Positions 36,201-49,641 of a DNA stretch of 64,000 nucleotides are shown in pieces; the stretch's first letter is position 1, and each line of letters begins with the position of its first letter. The position numbers were made by a program, and so were the translations under genes. The notes beneath the pieces are model-generated. The model was not told where the DNA came from and ran no database searches. It was given only the letters and a program-made list of their open reading frames with translations. The stretch comes from Cryphonectria parasitica EP155. Taxonomy: Eukaryota; Ascomycota; Sordariomycetes; Diaporthales; Cryphonectriaceae. Where the stretch lies: positions 558,001-622,000 of the forward strand of contig NW_024468913.1 in assembly GCF_011745365.1 (NCBI RefSeq). The letters run 5' to 3'.

Positions 36201-39200
36201 TACTGCCCCGACCCCTGCCGCCCTCGTCGTCCTCAGACCATACCATGGGCCTTTCATCGCGATGAAACCTCGATATATTATTACTACTACCTGCTTGCCG
36301 CTGCCTTCGGAAGGTGCCTTGTTGGAAAAGATGCATGTCTGCCATATCCATCGTCAGTCTTCTGGTAAGTCGTTGAACAAGCGGCGGTCTGAGTCTCTCT
36401 TGTCGAGACGAAGACCAATACACCTGCTGCTCGCGATAGCAGTCCAAGGGTGTGACAGGCCGACAGCTCGACCCCTCCCACACATAATCGTGTCCCGTTC
36501 GAACCGAGACTGAAAAGGGAAAAGTAAGAAGTTGCCCAGCAATCCTGCTCTCGTGGCCGGCTGTTCAGCTCTCGTACTCCCGTCCTCCTTTCCCTTCTCG
36601 TGCCTCCCTTCTATCTTCGACGACTCCGGTCTCGTCGCCCGTCCTGGGCCCCACGTCCTCCTCCGAGATTGCTCCAAGCACGGACCAGGCAAGGGAGTCA
36701 GGTCTTCGGAGAGGCCCCGGCTTGTGGCCTTGATGCATCGAGTACGCCACATGGGCGCCATCCTGGTACATTACTGATTGCTTCTTCTTTGAGCACCTCT
36801 GACGCTGTGTCCACGTCGGTGGCCGAGTCCATTGGAATATCGTTACCCAAAACATTCTTTCTTCCGCATTGGCAACTAACACCCAGCCACCAGGCCGCAC
36901 ACTACGCCTACGATTTCACAGATTTTTGTCTTCTCACGGCCGAGTCGAGAAAACCTCACTGGACAAAAGCACTGCATTGCTCATTTCTAGCGTCTCAAAG
37001 GTTACCACAAAAAAATTTAAAAGTGGCTAACTCCGACCATCGAACTTGTGATTGATATCGACCTCTACCAGGCATTATACCCGAGACAAGGCCCCACTGG
37101 CCGCATCTGGACGGCCGCGGCTACAGACCAAAACACAGCAGATACAATGTTGCGGCGCGGCGCTACGCAAGAAGCTGCGCTGTCTTACTATAGTAACGCT
37201 TGCTGTCGCGCAACAACAGCACGAGTCGTCGGTCTCGCTGCTCACAACGAGATTGATACACTAACACAGTGACGCCTTGAGACGGAGCTGTCAATTGTGG
37301 CCGCCAATAGATCTGTCCAGGGTGTTCTACAGCGTGTTCCCGACTCGGCTCAGATCCTAGCACGACGTCACTACAGACAAAATCTGATGCTTTAGGAGAA
37401 GAGTTCGGCAGAGGCGTAAGGGTTCTTGAAATCCGTGCCTCACCATCTGGTCTCTGCACGATAACACCCAGTTGCAGCTTTTGTCCTAGCTCGAAGTGAC
37501 CAGACACACAGGATGCTGATCACATTCCCTCGCGTTACGTCGTCGTATTGTCGTACACAGGCAAGCAACCGTCTTGGAACAATGCTGTGTACGTGCACAC
37601 CAATCGTCAATACCCCCTGTTCCAAGGCCTTCAAGACGGCCGCACACGCAGCTAGCTGTCTGCTCGCCCCAAGCGAAGCGTTTCGGCCGAGTAAGAACCA
37701 AGCCGTGACTCTCACTCGACCGCGATTGCTGGACAAATCGTACCCTGCCACACTTGCCAAGCAGCAATGGAGTTGTTGAGGTGCTGCCTGCATCTAATTC
37801 ATATCCTCGCTGTGCTCAGACCTGCTAGTCTCCGTTTAACAAAGCCTCGAGGCGGGACCTGAGGCAAAGACAAGACGCTGACAATCGGTTTCAAGACAAT
37901 TTGCATTGTGATTTCTTTCCGTTCCTGCGAGGTCGGAGGATTCCCTACAACGGTTTTGCTTGTAGTCTGAGCCTGCCCAATAAAAACCTTGCTTCATACC
38001 AATCACAGATCCAGGCGTCGAGAGAAGGCAAAACTCGTGGGCCTTGCCACCTTCGAAGTTTCAAATCTCGCATGATCAAATCGGGCTGCATGTTTCTTAA
38101 CCCTTGCCGTGCTGCGCGTATCGGTTTCTTTCTGGTTTTTTTTGGGGGGTGTGGGGGGGGGGGGGAGTGTTTTTCCCTTCTTTTTCTTTCTTTTCTCCCT
38201 TTGCCACCCTCAAGAAGAGGGCCCATTCAAGGATGTTGGGGCACATACACATCGCCAGATGCATCCGGGTCGTACGATTTGTTACTATGTATGAAAAACA
38301 CCGTTTCGCCTATTTTCTCTTTTCTTTCTTCTCTTTCTCTCTCTCTCTCTTCTTTTTCCCCCCTCTCTCCACCAATAAGACCAACCGTTTCGTCTGGGCC
38401 ATACATCCCGCCTCAGTCCTCATCGCCTCTCACCCTCCTGCTCTTCAGGCCTTGCTTGCTCTGGTGGGGTTTGCGATTTGCGGACAACGATTCAGGGACT
38501 CATAACACTAGTCACGATGGTTGAGTCTCCACCATCATGTTTATGCGCGGTCCTCGTTGGGGCTTGCTACCTGGGGCCTAGGGAGATTTCGTGAAATTTT
38601 GGGCGGGGTTCCCACCTTGTCTTATCTGCAGGTCGACCGGGGGGCAGAGAGAAACTGATCCAGACCCAAATCACACGGGACGCCCCGTTGGGCAAAGAGG
38701 GGTCAAGTGTTGGACCCTATTTTGCTACCTAACCTAGACGACGACGACAACAAAGGTTTCTCATAGCCTCATGGCACCTAGCCAAAAGTCATCTGCGCGC
38801 GGCAAAGAAAAATGGAGCAAGGGGACCAGGGGAATAAGTGTTGCTCGTTTCGAGCCCCATCAGGCTCGCGTGCGTCCTCCACCAACGGCCAACTGTCAGT
38901 CTGGCGCACACAACATCCCCAGCCGACGGCTCCTGCACCCTGCACTCGGCGGCGTTAGAGAGGGCTGCAGGCAGGGTCACAGTGCAGAACGTGCTCCTCC
39001 TGGCCAGTGGTTGATCACAGAGCCAAAAGGCGAAACACTTTGGGGATTGCGCTAAGGCACAGCTTCGGTACGAACCAACCACCAATCAAGGCGCCTTTGG
39101 TAGGGTTCGTTTGCGCTACCCCCCATCTTTAACCACCAGATCATCGTATTACTGTAAGTAGATTTCACTTTCGCACAGATGTAAATAGTAGTAGCAGTGG

Positions 39201-40506
39201 GTACCGCCACGAAAACAAAAAAGAAAAATCCTGAAAGATTGGCTCTCGAGCAACGGCCATTCGTAGCTTGTCCTGCTCGCATGGATCTCCCGTTCGTCGG
39301 ACAGCAGTCTTTCTCTGTGCTGTGCTGAGTGGGGCTTACAAGGTATCGAAAAGGACCTCCTCACCCTGTTTCTTTACTGTACCATAATTAGTCCAAGTGC
39401 GCGCGTAGGCCAAAAGAAAAGAGACCTACCTGCCTGCCTGTCCCCTGGTGTGCCGTGAGCCGAACGGCTAAATATAGGATGTACGTTACTCAGTCACTTG
39501 TGGGAGAAGAAGAAGGAAAAAGAAAGGTGACGAAGCCCGGCATTCTAATTAATTCCCAGTGCTAGCCGCGGAAAACAAAACCCGTTACCCTGGTCCGGCT
39601 GCGAGAGACGAGAGAGAGAGAAAGAAAGGGCCTGCGCCCCGGTTGTCGATCGCTACCAGTCCTCTTCACTCTTCCCCTCGACGCCTGACCGCTCTTTCTT
39701 GATGTCCAGGAACATGCGAGCAAGTACTATGATATGATCCTTTTCTCCTTTTCCCCCTCCTTCTTTGGTCTTCGCTGGGCTGGGCTTGGCCGGGCTGGGC
39801 TGAGTGTGGTGTGGTGCTTGTTTTTAAATTGGTTTCGGATAGCGGGTGATATTAGTCTAAGTAGTGATCTGGATAAGATCAGCTGGCCAGTCGGGGGAGA
39901 GAGGGAAGAGATAACGAACGACTCTTCCTTTCTCACTGTACTGTGTATGGGTGTGTCTGTGGTGTGTGTGCGTGTCCTGTCTTTGTCTACATAGATGACC
40001 TTGCTACCAGCCTATCACCTCGATCATCACCCACCACCACCATCATCACAAGGGTAGGAGGTCACAAGAGAGGCGCGTGACAACCCCCTCTCTTTTGTGT
40101 GTTCATGCAGCCTGCTTCCCCAAGGTTTGCTGCCAGGGTCCAGAGCCCTGAAATAGGTACTCGTCCTGCTCTACCCTGAAGGTGATGTTTTGATTCCAAA
40201 GTAGTAGTGACACGCCATTAATAGCAGCATGTTCAATTTCCTTTCCAGCCCCAATGTGTCAGGTCAGCCTCGCCGCCTCCTTCTTTCTTTTTCTTTCGCT
40301 CGAGTCAACACAGAAATTCCTCACCACCCAAATCTGACCGCTCGAGATCTAGGTCGAGAGAACGGGAGGTGGGACAAGGGCTATGTTTTACCCCTCACAA
40401 TGTCACCGTTGCGTGCGATATGCAGGCTGACTCGTCATACCACACATATGATGTCGTCCCGCATTCCGAAAGGGTGTGCAGCCAACCTTTTTATCGTCTC
40501 CAACTT

Positions 40507-40515
<9 letters not shown>

Positions 40516-40543
<28 letters not shown>
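40516..40543 (+). repeat. CT microsatellite
   Basis: About 14 CT units within a longer pyrimidine-rich segment. Confidence 0.85.
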
Positions 40544-42695
40544 TTTGCCCAACATTCTTGGAGACACAAACACGCGCGCGACCCCTGCATGGGATAGACA
40601 GGGTTTGGAAGAGGGGAAAAAGAGAGTTCGAGGCCTTCGCAAGATCGTCCGTGCATAGTACAGCAGGTAAGAAGATCAGGTAGGATGGAGGCAGGTAGGT
40701 ATCGATCGGATCAAAAGACAGATGTCACACACCACACTATCCGACCGAGGTCACCCGGCTGGCTCTCTACCCCACACAAAACGAGACTCAGGTCTCGGGT
40801 GGATTCTGAGGAGGAGGGGCTGTAGGTATGCACATGCACATACGTCTGCAGATGTTCTTTCCCCTTCAAGCACATTCGACCCTCTCCGAGCAGCAGCCTG
40901 TCTCCACTTCATCCGCGCCCTGGAGAAACGCCCTCCTCTACTTCCTTTTCAGAGGAACTCATTTTTTTCTTTTTTTTTTTCCCCTCGCGTGGGATCGGAT
41001 ATCGTCCCATCGTCCACAAACCACCCCCCCCCCCCAAAGAAAGGACGACCATACACCAACTATAGACTGCCGCCACTACCCTTGCTCCTACTACGCTTGT
41101 CTCGCCAATGATTTTAATAACGTAAACCTTATTTTCGGCCGGGTACAGAAGGGTAACAAGGAGCAGGGTGAGGTCAGTTCGTCGTTCTCTATCCACGTCA
41201 AAGGTGCTGTAGATGGACAGGGGTGGAGAGGCGCTGTTTCTCCTTTTGGCTGGAGCTATTTTGTCTTTATCTACAGACAGTGTTGCTGTGGCGCAGGCAG
41301 TGTCTGCAAGACCTGTCTATGCAATCTTGGCTTGACAAAGTGTTAATGGTTTCAATAACCAAGTTCGTCCCTCGAGGGTTTTTGCTGGGGAGACTTCTCG
41401 CGGTGGTGACGCCCAGTTGTGAAGATGGAGAGTTGTTGGCCGCTTTTGCTCGAGTGAACATCCTGAGCTGGAGCTGTTTGTACTGGTGTCAAGTGACAAT
41501 TCTCTCTGATGCCTCAGAACCTCGAGCGGTATCACTTCACACAGGCCTGTTCAGGCTGTCGAGACTTCATGAGGCGTTTCGTGATGGCTGTAGTTATGAA
41601 AGAGGAGTCGTCATCTTGGAGGCGGCTGGAGGCAGGCTGAAAGATGTCTCCATGATCACCACAAAGACAGCAGCCGGGGAGTGTTTTCGGTTCGTGTCGA
41701 GGCGGACCTTGACTGTTAGAAACACATTCCGCAGGACAGCAATCTCAAGAGTTTGGGACGACCGGGAGTCAGGAGACCTTGCAGACAATGCCTCATTTCG
41801 TGTGGACCAAGCTGAATCACGATGGCTTGTAACCCAGAAGCTAGCATGAATCCTTCTTTCTCAATGACGCCCGTCCCTCATATCCTGCTGCGTTGCTGAA
41901 TCAGACCTGACTGCTGTGGCGTTTGCCCCATTCCGAGTGAGAAAAGGCAGGTTGTACTGGGATTCACATGCAGTGACGCAGCCGGATGACCAGGCCCAAG
42001 ATAAACTTCAAGTTTTACTCTCTGGGTCTTGAGATATATTTTCCAATTCGGTCTGATCTATCACACTTATGGTATATGTATCATATGAAGTTGGAAATGA
42101 CTCTATGCCTGCTTCTGTGACTCAGTACTTAGTCTGATGTTGAGGTCCATAGTGTTGTGCCAATTTATTAACCCCCTTCACCTTCTTGGAGCTTTAATGC
42201 TTCTAGCTTGATAGAACTAGTCCTAGTCTTCTGGAAGGCTCATTGTGTCAAGCCATAGGAGGCAGGCAATGGCAATGCTCAGCTCTGTCTGAGGCTGTTT
42301 CGATGCTCCCTTCTATGGTCACTCCAGTGAGGAGTTTTGCTTTCTCGTCACAATGTATCATCAATCATCACGTCAGCCATGAGATATCACTATTTATCTA
42401 AGAGCAAACCTTATGAACCAGTAGTTGACAGTTTGTATGTGTTCGGTTTTTCACACTATTCATACTTCATTAGAACTGCTCTTGAATAAACATTCAGGTA
42501 TGCATTATGATCAACCAAACTATATCTGTCTTTAGAAAGTAGTACATGGCTAACATCAGCAAGCAGGTGCCTCGGGATGCTCAATAGGTGGGCTACTGCC
42601 AGCTAAGTTGTGCGAGGCCTAGTGACTCACTGGGCCTGTGCGTGCCTGGCATTCAACTGCCCCCACGCTTTCTGTAGATAGCCTCAACACATCAG

Positions 42696-42718
42696 GCCGG
42701 CCGGCTAGCTAGCTAGCT
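42696..42718 (+). repeat. Nested palindromic repeat GGCCGGCCGGC / TAGCTAGCTAGC
   Basis: A self-complementary GGCC/CCGG block is followed directly by three and a half TAGC units. Both halves are palindromic; significance unknown. Confidence 0.7.
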
Positions 42719-44313
42719 TTGTTTTCTTTCTTCCTTTTTGAGTGCGCTCCTCCATAGAGGCAGTCTTGTATGAGTCTCTTTGGAGAAAGAGCCGCCCAAG
42801 AAAAGCTTACAAAGGCTATAGAGGATAACAGTGCATTCAATCTTGATCTGGGCAATGGCCTCTTGATAGAAGCTGACAGAAACATAACATGTGTGAAAAT
42901 CAGCACCTTTGAAAAGCAACCATCTACGTAGAGGGTACTGGGACGAGCAGGTGATGTCAGAACAGCTGATAGCCAGCCTCACAAATTATCTCAATTACTC
43001 ATCATCGATGTCATCAATGATGTTAAAGAAGCTAGAAGCAAGTATTTGTTGAAGTCACCCAGGGATCCTCACACAAGAGCACTGAGAATCGATCACGATG
43101 TGTGGAATCCTAAGGCAGCATTCCGTCTGATGTCTCTGCCTGTCCATATGCTGCCGGAACATTCTTTTCACAGATTTTTCGCATAACTTTTGCACACTGA
43201 CCAACTAGAGTGCCCGGAAACTCCTAGAAGATAGTACTGTACTCCAATCATGGTGTCTGTTCTCATCAGTACCTCCATCCTCTATGGAAAACAGTATCAC
43301 ACCGAAGTAGCCTTGACAAATTTGCCATTGTTCAGGAATTATTGGCTTTTGGTTGCTCTTCCCCCGGCATCTATTGTCCTGATAGCCATTGTTGAGCTCA
43401 ACTCTTCGCGTACAAAGTTTCTTGACTTCTGCCACTCCCAGCCACCAACAGCCGGCCCTACACCGACCTCTGAAATCCAGCGACGTTTCTAGAAATTACG
43501 TTCTGGCAAATCGATCTGACTTCCCAGAATATTTAGAAAACTTCAATCCTTCCTCTCTGTTCGTCGTACCTACCTCACATTCTTCTTCCTATCCTCCATC
43601 TCATCCTCCTTGTATGCGGCCATCAGATCGTCCTCATCCTCTCTTTCTCAACCGAACTCGACTTGAACCCTCAAAGGGAAAGCAAAGGTATGTTTTGGCT
43701 TCTAATGAGCATTGCTTCCATCTGCCTGCCTGACTCAACATCTGTTCCTACCTTTCTCACCAAACCACCGTCACTATCCGGACACCGTCACTGCTCAAGC
43801 CTCGTCACTGCTTCTCGTCCTTCCTTACTTCTGCCGAGATGTCAGGCTTCTTCTTGCCCCTGTCGGCCTCTTACACAACCCTCAAGTGAATTACTACTTC
43901 ATCTACCTTGGGCTCCCTTCGATCCTGCATCTGGACTTGGACCCACGTAGTTTTCACCCTAGCAATTCGCGCTTGGAGCCTTGGAAAGACCAGTTTCCAG
44001 AGCGACCATTCCGCTAGGTGTTTAATTCAACTTCCCGCACAACCGTCTTGGTGCCAGGAAAGTCCGCCTGCAGAAAAGCAACCCTTCCTTTCCCATATTT
44101 GCCCAAGTGCCCATGCCCCTCAAAAGCATATACATTCCAAGGAGGTCTCAAGACACTTCCATCCTTCTACATCTCAGTCACTCTTTCCCGACTCTTCTAT
44201 TTCCCATCATCTTGCTTCCAGTATCGCCTCGACGACAAAGGCCTCAAGCAATTTGCTTTTGCCACGCACGACCAAAGTATCTCACCTGCTAATCGAAACG
44301 GAAGCAGCAAAGG

Positions 44314-46837
44314 ATGTCTCTGCGAACCACCGTCGTGGGCTTCAACCCCCGCCGTCGGGACCAACAGGCGCAGATGTGGATGGGCCTTTTTGAGGCCAAA
44401 CACCCACTCACCGAGGAACAATCCGAGTTCCTGCTGAAGTTGAAGTCGGCCCATGCTTCCAATCCCGGATCTGCTCCGACTTCAGAGGAGCTCCGTGAAG
44501 GCTATCTAACCCCTCCTGTCGGTCATGACCATGCAAAGTACAAGAAGATCTGTCAAGCCTTCACGGACCAGACCGTTTCCCATCGCCTGCGACTCCGAGA
44601 CAGCAAAGGGAACAGTACCTTCAATGATTCCTGTGGCAAAGAGGATGTCAAAATGGCCACTATTTCCTATCCAGACCAGCAGTACATCATCATGGCTGTA
44701 AGTTTGTCCCAATGACCACAACCTTCCATCTTCAGGGGCCCGATCAATCGTTCTTCTATCGATGCTAACGGAAGAGCAAAGGCTCCCATGCAACCGGGCC
44801 CGAGGTTCCCAGTCCGGCCGTTGATCAATTCCCGCCTCAAAATGAAGGGCAAGGGAAGAATGGCCCGCCGCCTGAACTACCGAGCTAAGCCCACTCTCAT
44901 GGACATGTTGGGCCTGAACAAGCTTGTCGCCGAGCAGATCTTCGAGTACCTACCCTACACCAGCCGTGCGGCTCTCTTCCAGACTTGTACCGAGGCAGCC
45001 TGGATTGTCGGCGACTACCAGGTCATGTATGATTTTACGCAGGGCAACCTGTTCAACTCCGAGTACAACGACCAAGAGCTCGAGCAGCTGCAGTCCAAGG
45101 GCGAGATCGGTGCCGATGCTGAGTCCCGTGGTGCGCTGGTAAGAAGAATCCGCTTCTTTCTTTTTGTGTTTTGCATTGGCTGAAAGACTAACGATGTTTT
45201 AATTTTCTTAGCATCTGATGGTCACCCGAACCCACCGAGACTGGCATGTCAACAAGAATATCGCATTCCGCCCCAAGGCCGACTATTGGCGCATGGGAAC
45301 TTCGCTCTGCCGTCTCTTCCGGTCTTTCAGCCTGCATACTCACAATACCTACTTCCTCACGCTGGCTAACCTGGAGCATGTGGATGATCGAGTGGCAGCT
45401 GGCCTGGTCAAGCTGCTGCCCAAGCTGAAGAAGCTGGAGATTGTCAACTGCGAGATGTTCCGTCTACACCATGTCGCTCGCTTCCTCGACCTGATTGCCG
45501 ACCTCCAGAAGGAGCGTGGAACCTATATTCACATTGACATCGCCCCTCTGTTCGAGCGTGGCTGCATGTGGATGAACGACAATTCCCAGACTTGGAACGT
45601 AAAGGGCCCCGAGACGTCCCGTAAGGGCACATTCGGCGTCACTTGGACGGACTCGGGTGTCAAAATCCCTACTGCCATTGTTGGCCTTCTTTTTTATCGT
45701 CTTCTTCCCGCCATCTATGGTAAGCAGTGTTTCGTATGAATTTGCTACATCCACATGGCCTCTTTTGCTAATACATTATCTTCTGCTACAGGTGCTGGTC
45801 AGGATCATATGATCATTGATACTGCCTCTCTGCTGCGTCAGTATCTAGAGGCTCTGCCTCTGCCAGCCTTCTGCATCCCTTATACGATGGCAGCATACGA
45901 TTTGAAGCTGGCCATGGACGCTGAGATCGCCGTTGAGGGAGCCCCGATCATAGCGGAGGCTGCCCGACAGATGGAGGCTGTCCAACTGCAAGCTGAGATG
46001 GCTGGTTTCATCCAGGATGACGATGATGACGAAGAAGAAGACGACGAGCCAATCATGCTGCCAGAGTTCAAAAGGGAGGACTGGTCCCAGGAGCTGCTCA
46101 CGAGGGTGACTCACAATGAGATCATCATCAGCTTTACTCTTGCCAAGGCCATGTACGGCGAAGACCTCTGGCTGGAGACTTTTGACCGCGGCTACCGGTC
46201 GACCAGCTTCCAGTGCAGTATCAACAACTACGGCATCTGGGCAGAAGTCCACGAGTGTGCGCAATGCAAGAAGCCCACGCAGAGAATGTTTTTCAGCGCG
46301 GGATTCATATGCGAGGCCTGCCGCCTGGGCCTCTGGGTCGACCTCGAGACGGACCACATGAAGTACCATAAGCGCAAGGCTGTGGACGCGCTGGGCTTCA
46401 CTTGGACTGAGGCGCATGGCTACAGCGGCGTGGCGGAGTCCAATCTCCCCAAGGAGAAGGACTTTGTCGCGATCGACGCCGAGGGCAGGACCGCCCCTCT
46501 CATCCATACCAAGCTTGACTTCGTGAAGCGCGTGGTCGACCTACCCAAGGGCCCGATGCACGAGTTCTGCGACGTCGTCGACAAGATGTCGCACACGGAG
46601 ACCAAGCTCGGCCCTATCGGCCATGTCGGCTACGTCCAGGCCGACCACCCCGACAGCGGCTACCAGTCGGTCGCCAGCACTGTCAGGGACTCGCTGCGGT
46701 ACATGCATTACCGAGAGTCCCTGACGTGCGAGAAACTGCGCGACAACAATGCCTATTTCACTGGCTGGAACCTGGACAAGGCAAACAAGGCCATGGGTGC
46801 TACCAAAACTGCAGATGGCAGGCTCATCTTCTGGTGA
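44314..46837 (+). CDS. Conserved fungal protein with F-box-like segment and zinc-ribbon-like CxxC pair
   Basis: Exons 44314-44697, 44782-45138, 45212-45719 and 45792-46837 encode 764 residues; all junctions are in phase with GT-AG ends. Around residues 170-205 a segment (LVAEQIFEYLPYTSRAALFQ) has the hydrophobic spacing of an F-box. It is followed by a leucine-rich stretch (LKKLEIVNCEMFRLHHV) of the kind seen in F-box/LRR-like fungal proteins. An acidic run (DDDDDEEEDDE) lies near residue 495. At about residues 572-593 two pairs, CAQC and CEAC, are separated by 14 residues, likely binding one zinc ion. The extreme C-terminus (NLDKANKAMGATKTADGRLIFW) looks conserved in style. An F-box would imply an SCF ubiquitin-ligase role, but this is only inferred. 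I do not recognise a named orthologue. Confidence 0.8.
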
Positions 46838-48062
46838 GGTACGGGCCGGTGTTTTCCCCCGTAGCCTATTGCATGAAAATATGCCAACAGGATAGCGATG
46901 ACATTGACCATCGCTTCGGCGGCACAATGGTAGATTTGGTTCTGACAGAAGGTTCAGAGTGGAGGCTTAATTTAAAGTCGGCTTTGAGAAGGAAGATTGT
47001 GGATGATTTATCTTGATGCTCCCAGGTTCGATACTTTGAAGGCAGAGACACGTTCAGCTTGTCACTCGGATGGTAATCAATGGAGGGATAGATTGGGATC
47101 ACGGACAGGATACTGGAGCCATCCATGCTCATAATGATGCATTGGGGTGCGATATCTCTGTTTGCATAAGAGACAGATCGTATAGACTTTTACGTCTTTA
47201 ATCATTGCGTGCTCGTTCACACTGACTCTTTCGGTTTCTATGATGCGATACGTTGAACATCCTGCTACGGGGAGGGGTTTTCATTCCCTTTTTTCTTCTT
47301 CTTCTGACCTTGCTTGGAGCGGCGACAAGATCGGAATGCGAGGCCTCAAGATGTCTTTGTGTTTTCCCCTACTTTGGCAAATAATAAGCTGGATGCTTCC
47401 CTTGAGTGAAGCTTGTTGGTAAGTAGATCCGTGGACTATGAATCTACGACGCGTCCTCCAAGATGAAGTCGAGACTTGCCCATTCCCCCAAACCACAAGC
47501 CCATTCATTATCTTTCCTTAAGATACTCTCTGGGGATGTAAGATCTGATATTGTCAACTGAGTTAAACAAAAAAGTGTCATAGATATTAGTTTCATCCAT
47601 AAAATTTCCCCGCTGCATTGGATCTCTGAGCACATATTACTGCCTTATCTGTTTGGTTCAGTGCTGAAGTAAGTAAAGACGAGAGCCAAAGCGGTTACAA
47701 TCTTCTTTCTAGCTGTATTCACACTTGTACATGCCAGAATATATGAAAGACTGAAAAGAGACGAGATGATTTATTGAGACTGCATCTAAAACTGGCCCCC
47801 CCAAAAATGTAGACTGTTAGATGTCCGTGGTGAACGATTTGTAGACACACGAGTTGACAATTGAGGTACAGTGCAGACAGTACAGAGTAGGCACTCAGCA
47901 CTGTCAAGAGTGGGTCCCAAAACCGGAAGGTACCGCGCGAGCTTTCGACCTCGACATGATTTTCCAAAGCCGCGCCGAATTGAAGCAGCCAGTAGCACCT
48001 GCAACCTCAATCCGACAAATCCTCTACCCCCCTTCTTCCTCCTTGAAGGACGCTTCAGCGCA
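46838..48062. other. Intergenic region
   Basis: 1.2 kb between two plus-strand genes; no gene found. An in-frame open stretch upstream of 48063 reaches back to 47871 but lacks the features of a targeting peptide. Confidence 0.55.
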
Positions 48063-49460
48063 ATGCCCCGACAAGCGGCGCGCCTCGTCCTCGGACGCAG
48101 CGTCAAGGCAAAAACCATCCGACAACGACCCTTCTCAACCACCCCACGCCGCAGCGACGATGACGCGAAGAACAACAGCAGCAGCAGCAGCAACAGCAAC
48201 GCACGAAACCAGCGATCCGTCGCAGCCGCCTCTGCCCTCGGTGCCATGAGCAACAGCCGCTCTGGGGCGCCTTCGTCCTCGTCATCATCATCATCTCCTT
48301 CGCAGCAGGGTAGCCGCAAACCAATTGAGATCCGCCGCACTATGGGAATGCGTCCCCCGACCCTCTCGCGCCCGCCTGGGCTGGGTCAAGGAAGGAATAT
48401 CATCGATCTCAAGAGCCTCCCGCGACGCACAGACGGCGCACCTCGATTTGTTCGCCCACCACCACATCTAGGCAGCGGCAGTAGCGGCGGTGACAGGCCT
48501 GCACCGGGCTCGTCAGGCTTTGTGCCTCGCTTTGCAGGCCGGACTGGTGGTGGCGGCGGCGGCGGCTTCCAAGGAGCTCCTCGTGGGAACAGATTCGGTC
48601 CTGGAGCGCGCACCGGTGGCTCTCTTGGGTCTTTCCGGCCACAGCGCCCAGGCGGCGGACGCTTTGGGGGCCAACAGCCTCGGACCGGAGGTGGTGGGGC
48701 CCGACGAGGACCACCACGGCGGAAGAGAGATGATAAGAAGCCGCGCGAGCAGGACGCCACCGAGGCCGGCATGGAACAGATGGATGAGGAGGTCCAGAAG
48801 TACGTGGCGACCTTGGATGCCGGAGGCGTCGAGAGGCCGTACAAGCCGTCGACGACGCTCGAGTCGCTGATCGGCTGGGGCCCAGCGGTGGCTACCAACA
48901 CGGCGATTGGACAGGCGGAGATTGCGGTGCGCAATATGCGGATCATGGGCGGAGGCAGAGGCTTCCAGGAGGCCGAGTCTACCTTTGAGCTGAAAGACGT
49001 GAACAGGTGGCTGTCGGCAGGCCAGCCCATCTTCTACTCGAACATGGAGCAGAAGAAGGGGGTGACGATGATGCTCTCCCCTGGCAAGGCGGATAAGATT
49101 GTGGAGAAGAAGCATGCCGCGATCATCGAGAAGGGCAAGGAGAAATATGGTGAGGACTGGGCGGCGTTCGTCAAGGCCTACAATAAGCGCGGCACCGCGG
49201 ACGAGATTGAGAAGAAGTCAAGGGAGCAGGCCGAGCGCGTCCTCATCAAGCACGTCAACGACCGCAACCTTGTGTCGACCAAGAACAAGACGACGAGGGA
49301 GGCCATCATCAAGTACGCCGTCAAGGGCGATCATCCTGTGATCAAGCAGGCTGAAGACACCTGGGGCAAGCTGGCTATGTATGCCGCCCATGAGCGGTCA
49401 TACAGACCAGTAGATGCCGCCAGGCTTGAGGCCAAGGTGCGGACATTGGTGAAAGCATAA
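48063..49460 (+). CDS. Predicted mitochondrial protein with RGG-like region, possible mitoribosomal small-subunit protein
   Basis: Single exon of 465 residues. I chose the ATG at 48063 because it begins a typical mitochondrial presequence (MPRQAARLVLGRSVKAKTIR) with a likely cleavage region RPFSTTPRRS; an in-frame ATG at 47871 would bury it. A Ser/Asn-rich linker and a long Gly/Arg/Pro-rich segment (FAGRTGGGGGGGFQG, FRPQRPGGGRFGGQQ) resemble RNA-binding RGG tails. The C-terminal 200 residues are charged and largely helical (DRNLVSTKNKTTREAIIKYA, DTWGKLAMYAAHERSYRP). This arrangement suggests a fungal mitoribosomal small-subunit protein such as the mS46/Rsm28 type, but I cannot confirm that from sequence alone. 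It lies tail-to-tail with the mitochondrial recycling factor, 181 bp apart. Confidence 0.7.
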   Translation: MPRQAARLVLGRSVKAKTIRQRPFSTTPRRSDDDAKNNSSSSSNSNARNQRSVAAASALGAMSNSRSGAPSSSSSSSSPSQQGSRKPIEIRRTMGMRPPTLSRPPGLGQGRNIIDLKSLPRRTDGAPRFVRPPPHLGSGSSGGDRPAPGSSGFVPRFAGRTGGGGGGGFQGAPRGNRFGPGARTGGSLGSFRPQRPGGGRFGGQQPRTGGGGARRGPPRRKRDDKKPREQDATEAGMEQMDEEVQKYVATLDAGGVERPYKPSTTLESLIGWGPAVATNTAIGQAEIAVRNMRIMGGGRGFQEAESTFELKDVNRWLSAGQPIFYSNMEQKKGVTMMLSPGKADKIVEKKHAAIIEKGKEKYGEDWAAFVKAYNKRGTADEIEKKSREQAERVLIKHVNDRNLVSTKNKTTREAIIKYAVKGDHPVIKQAEDTWGKLAMYAAHERSYRPVDAARLEAKVRTLVKA

Positions 49461-49641
49461 GAGTTGTTTAGGGGTCGTTGAGAGGATTGCGGCGCGCCAA
49501 AAAAAGACTGGCGGTTGGTCATTTTAGATACGCGATCGCCGTGGTTGTACAAATTCAAATTCAGAGAATTTCAAAACATGTGATATTGTGATGCACATGT
49601 AGTAGCATGTTCTATGCCATACCCGCACAGTGGTCACCAGA

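Larger units (their letters stand above)
33245..44313. other. 11-kb region without a recognisable gene
   Basis: The largest empty interval in the window. ORFs up to about 208 codons occur (for example 41223-41849 +) but lack domains, consistent GC3 or introns that extend them. The sequence is of mixed composition, not uniformly AT-rich as heavy RIP would give. It contains many pyrimidine tracts, a CT microsatellite near 40516-40543 and a GGCCGGC/TAGC repeat at 42696-42718. Non-coding transcripts, old transposon relics or a long promoter for the gene at 44314 are all possible. Confidence 0.45.

Noticed and set aside
37901..38524. 207-codon plus-strand ORF
   Set aside because: Mostly translated homopolymer and pyrimidine tracts (Gly, Ser and Phe runs).
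41223..41849. 208-codon plus-strand ORF
   Set aside because: No domain, odd composition, no supporting intron signals or GC3 bias; likely random open frame.
47871..48062. 64-residue N-terminal extension of the mitochondrial protein
   Set aside because: It would bury the presequence-like start at 48063; treated as 5' UTR.
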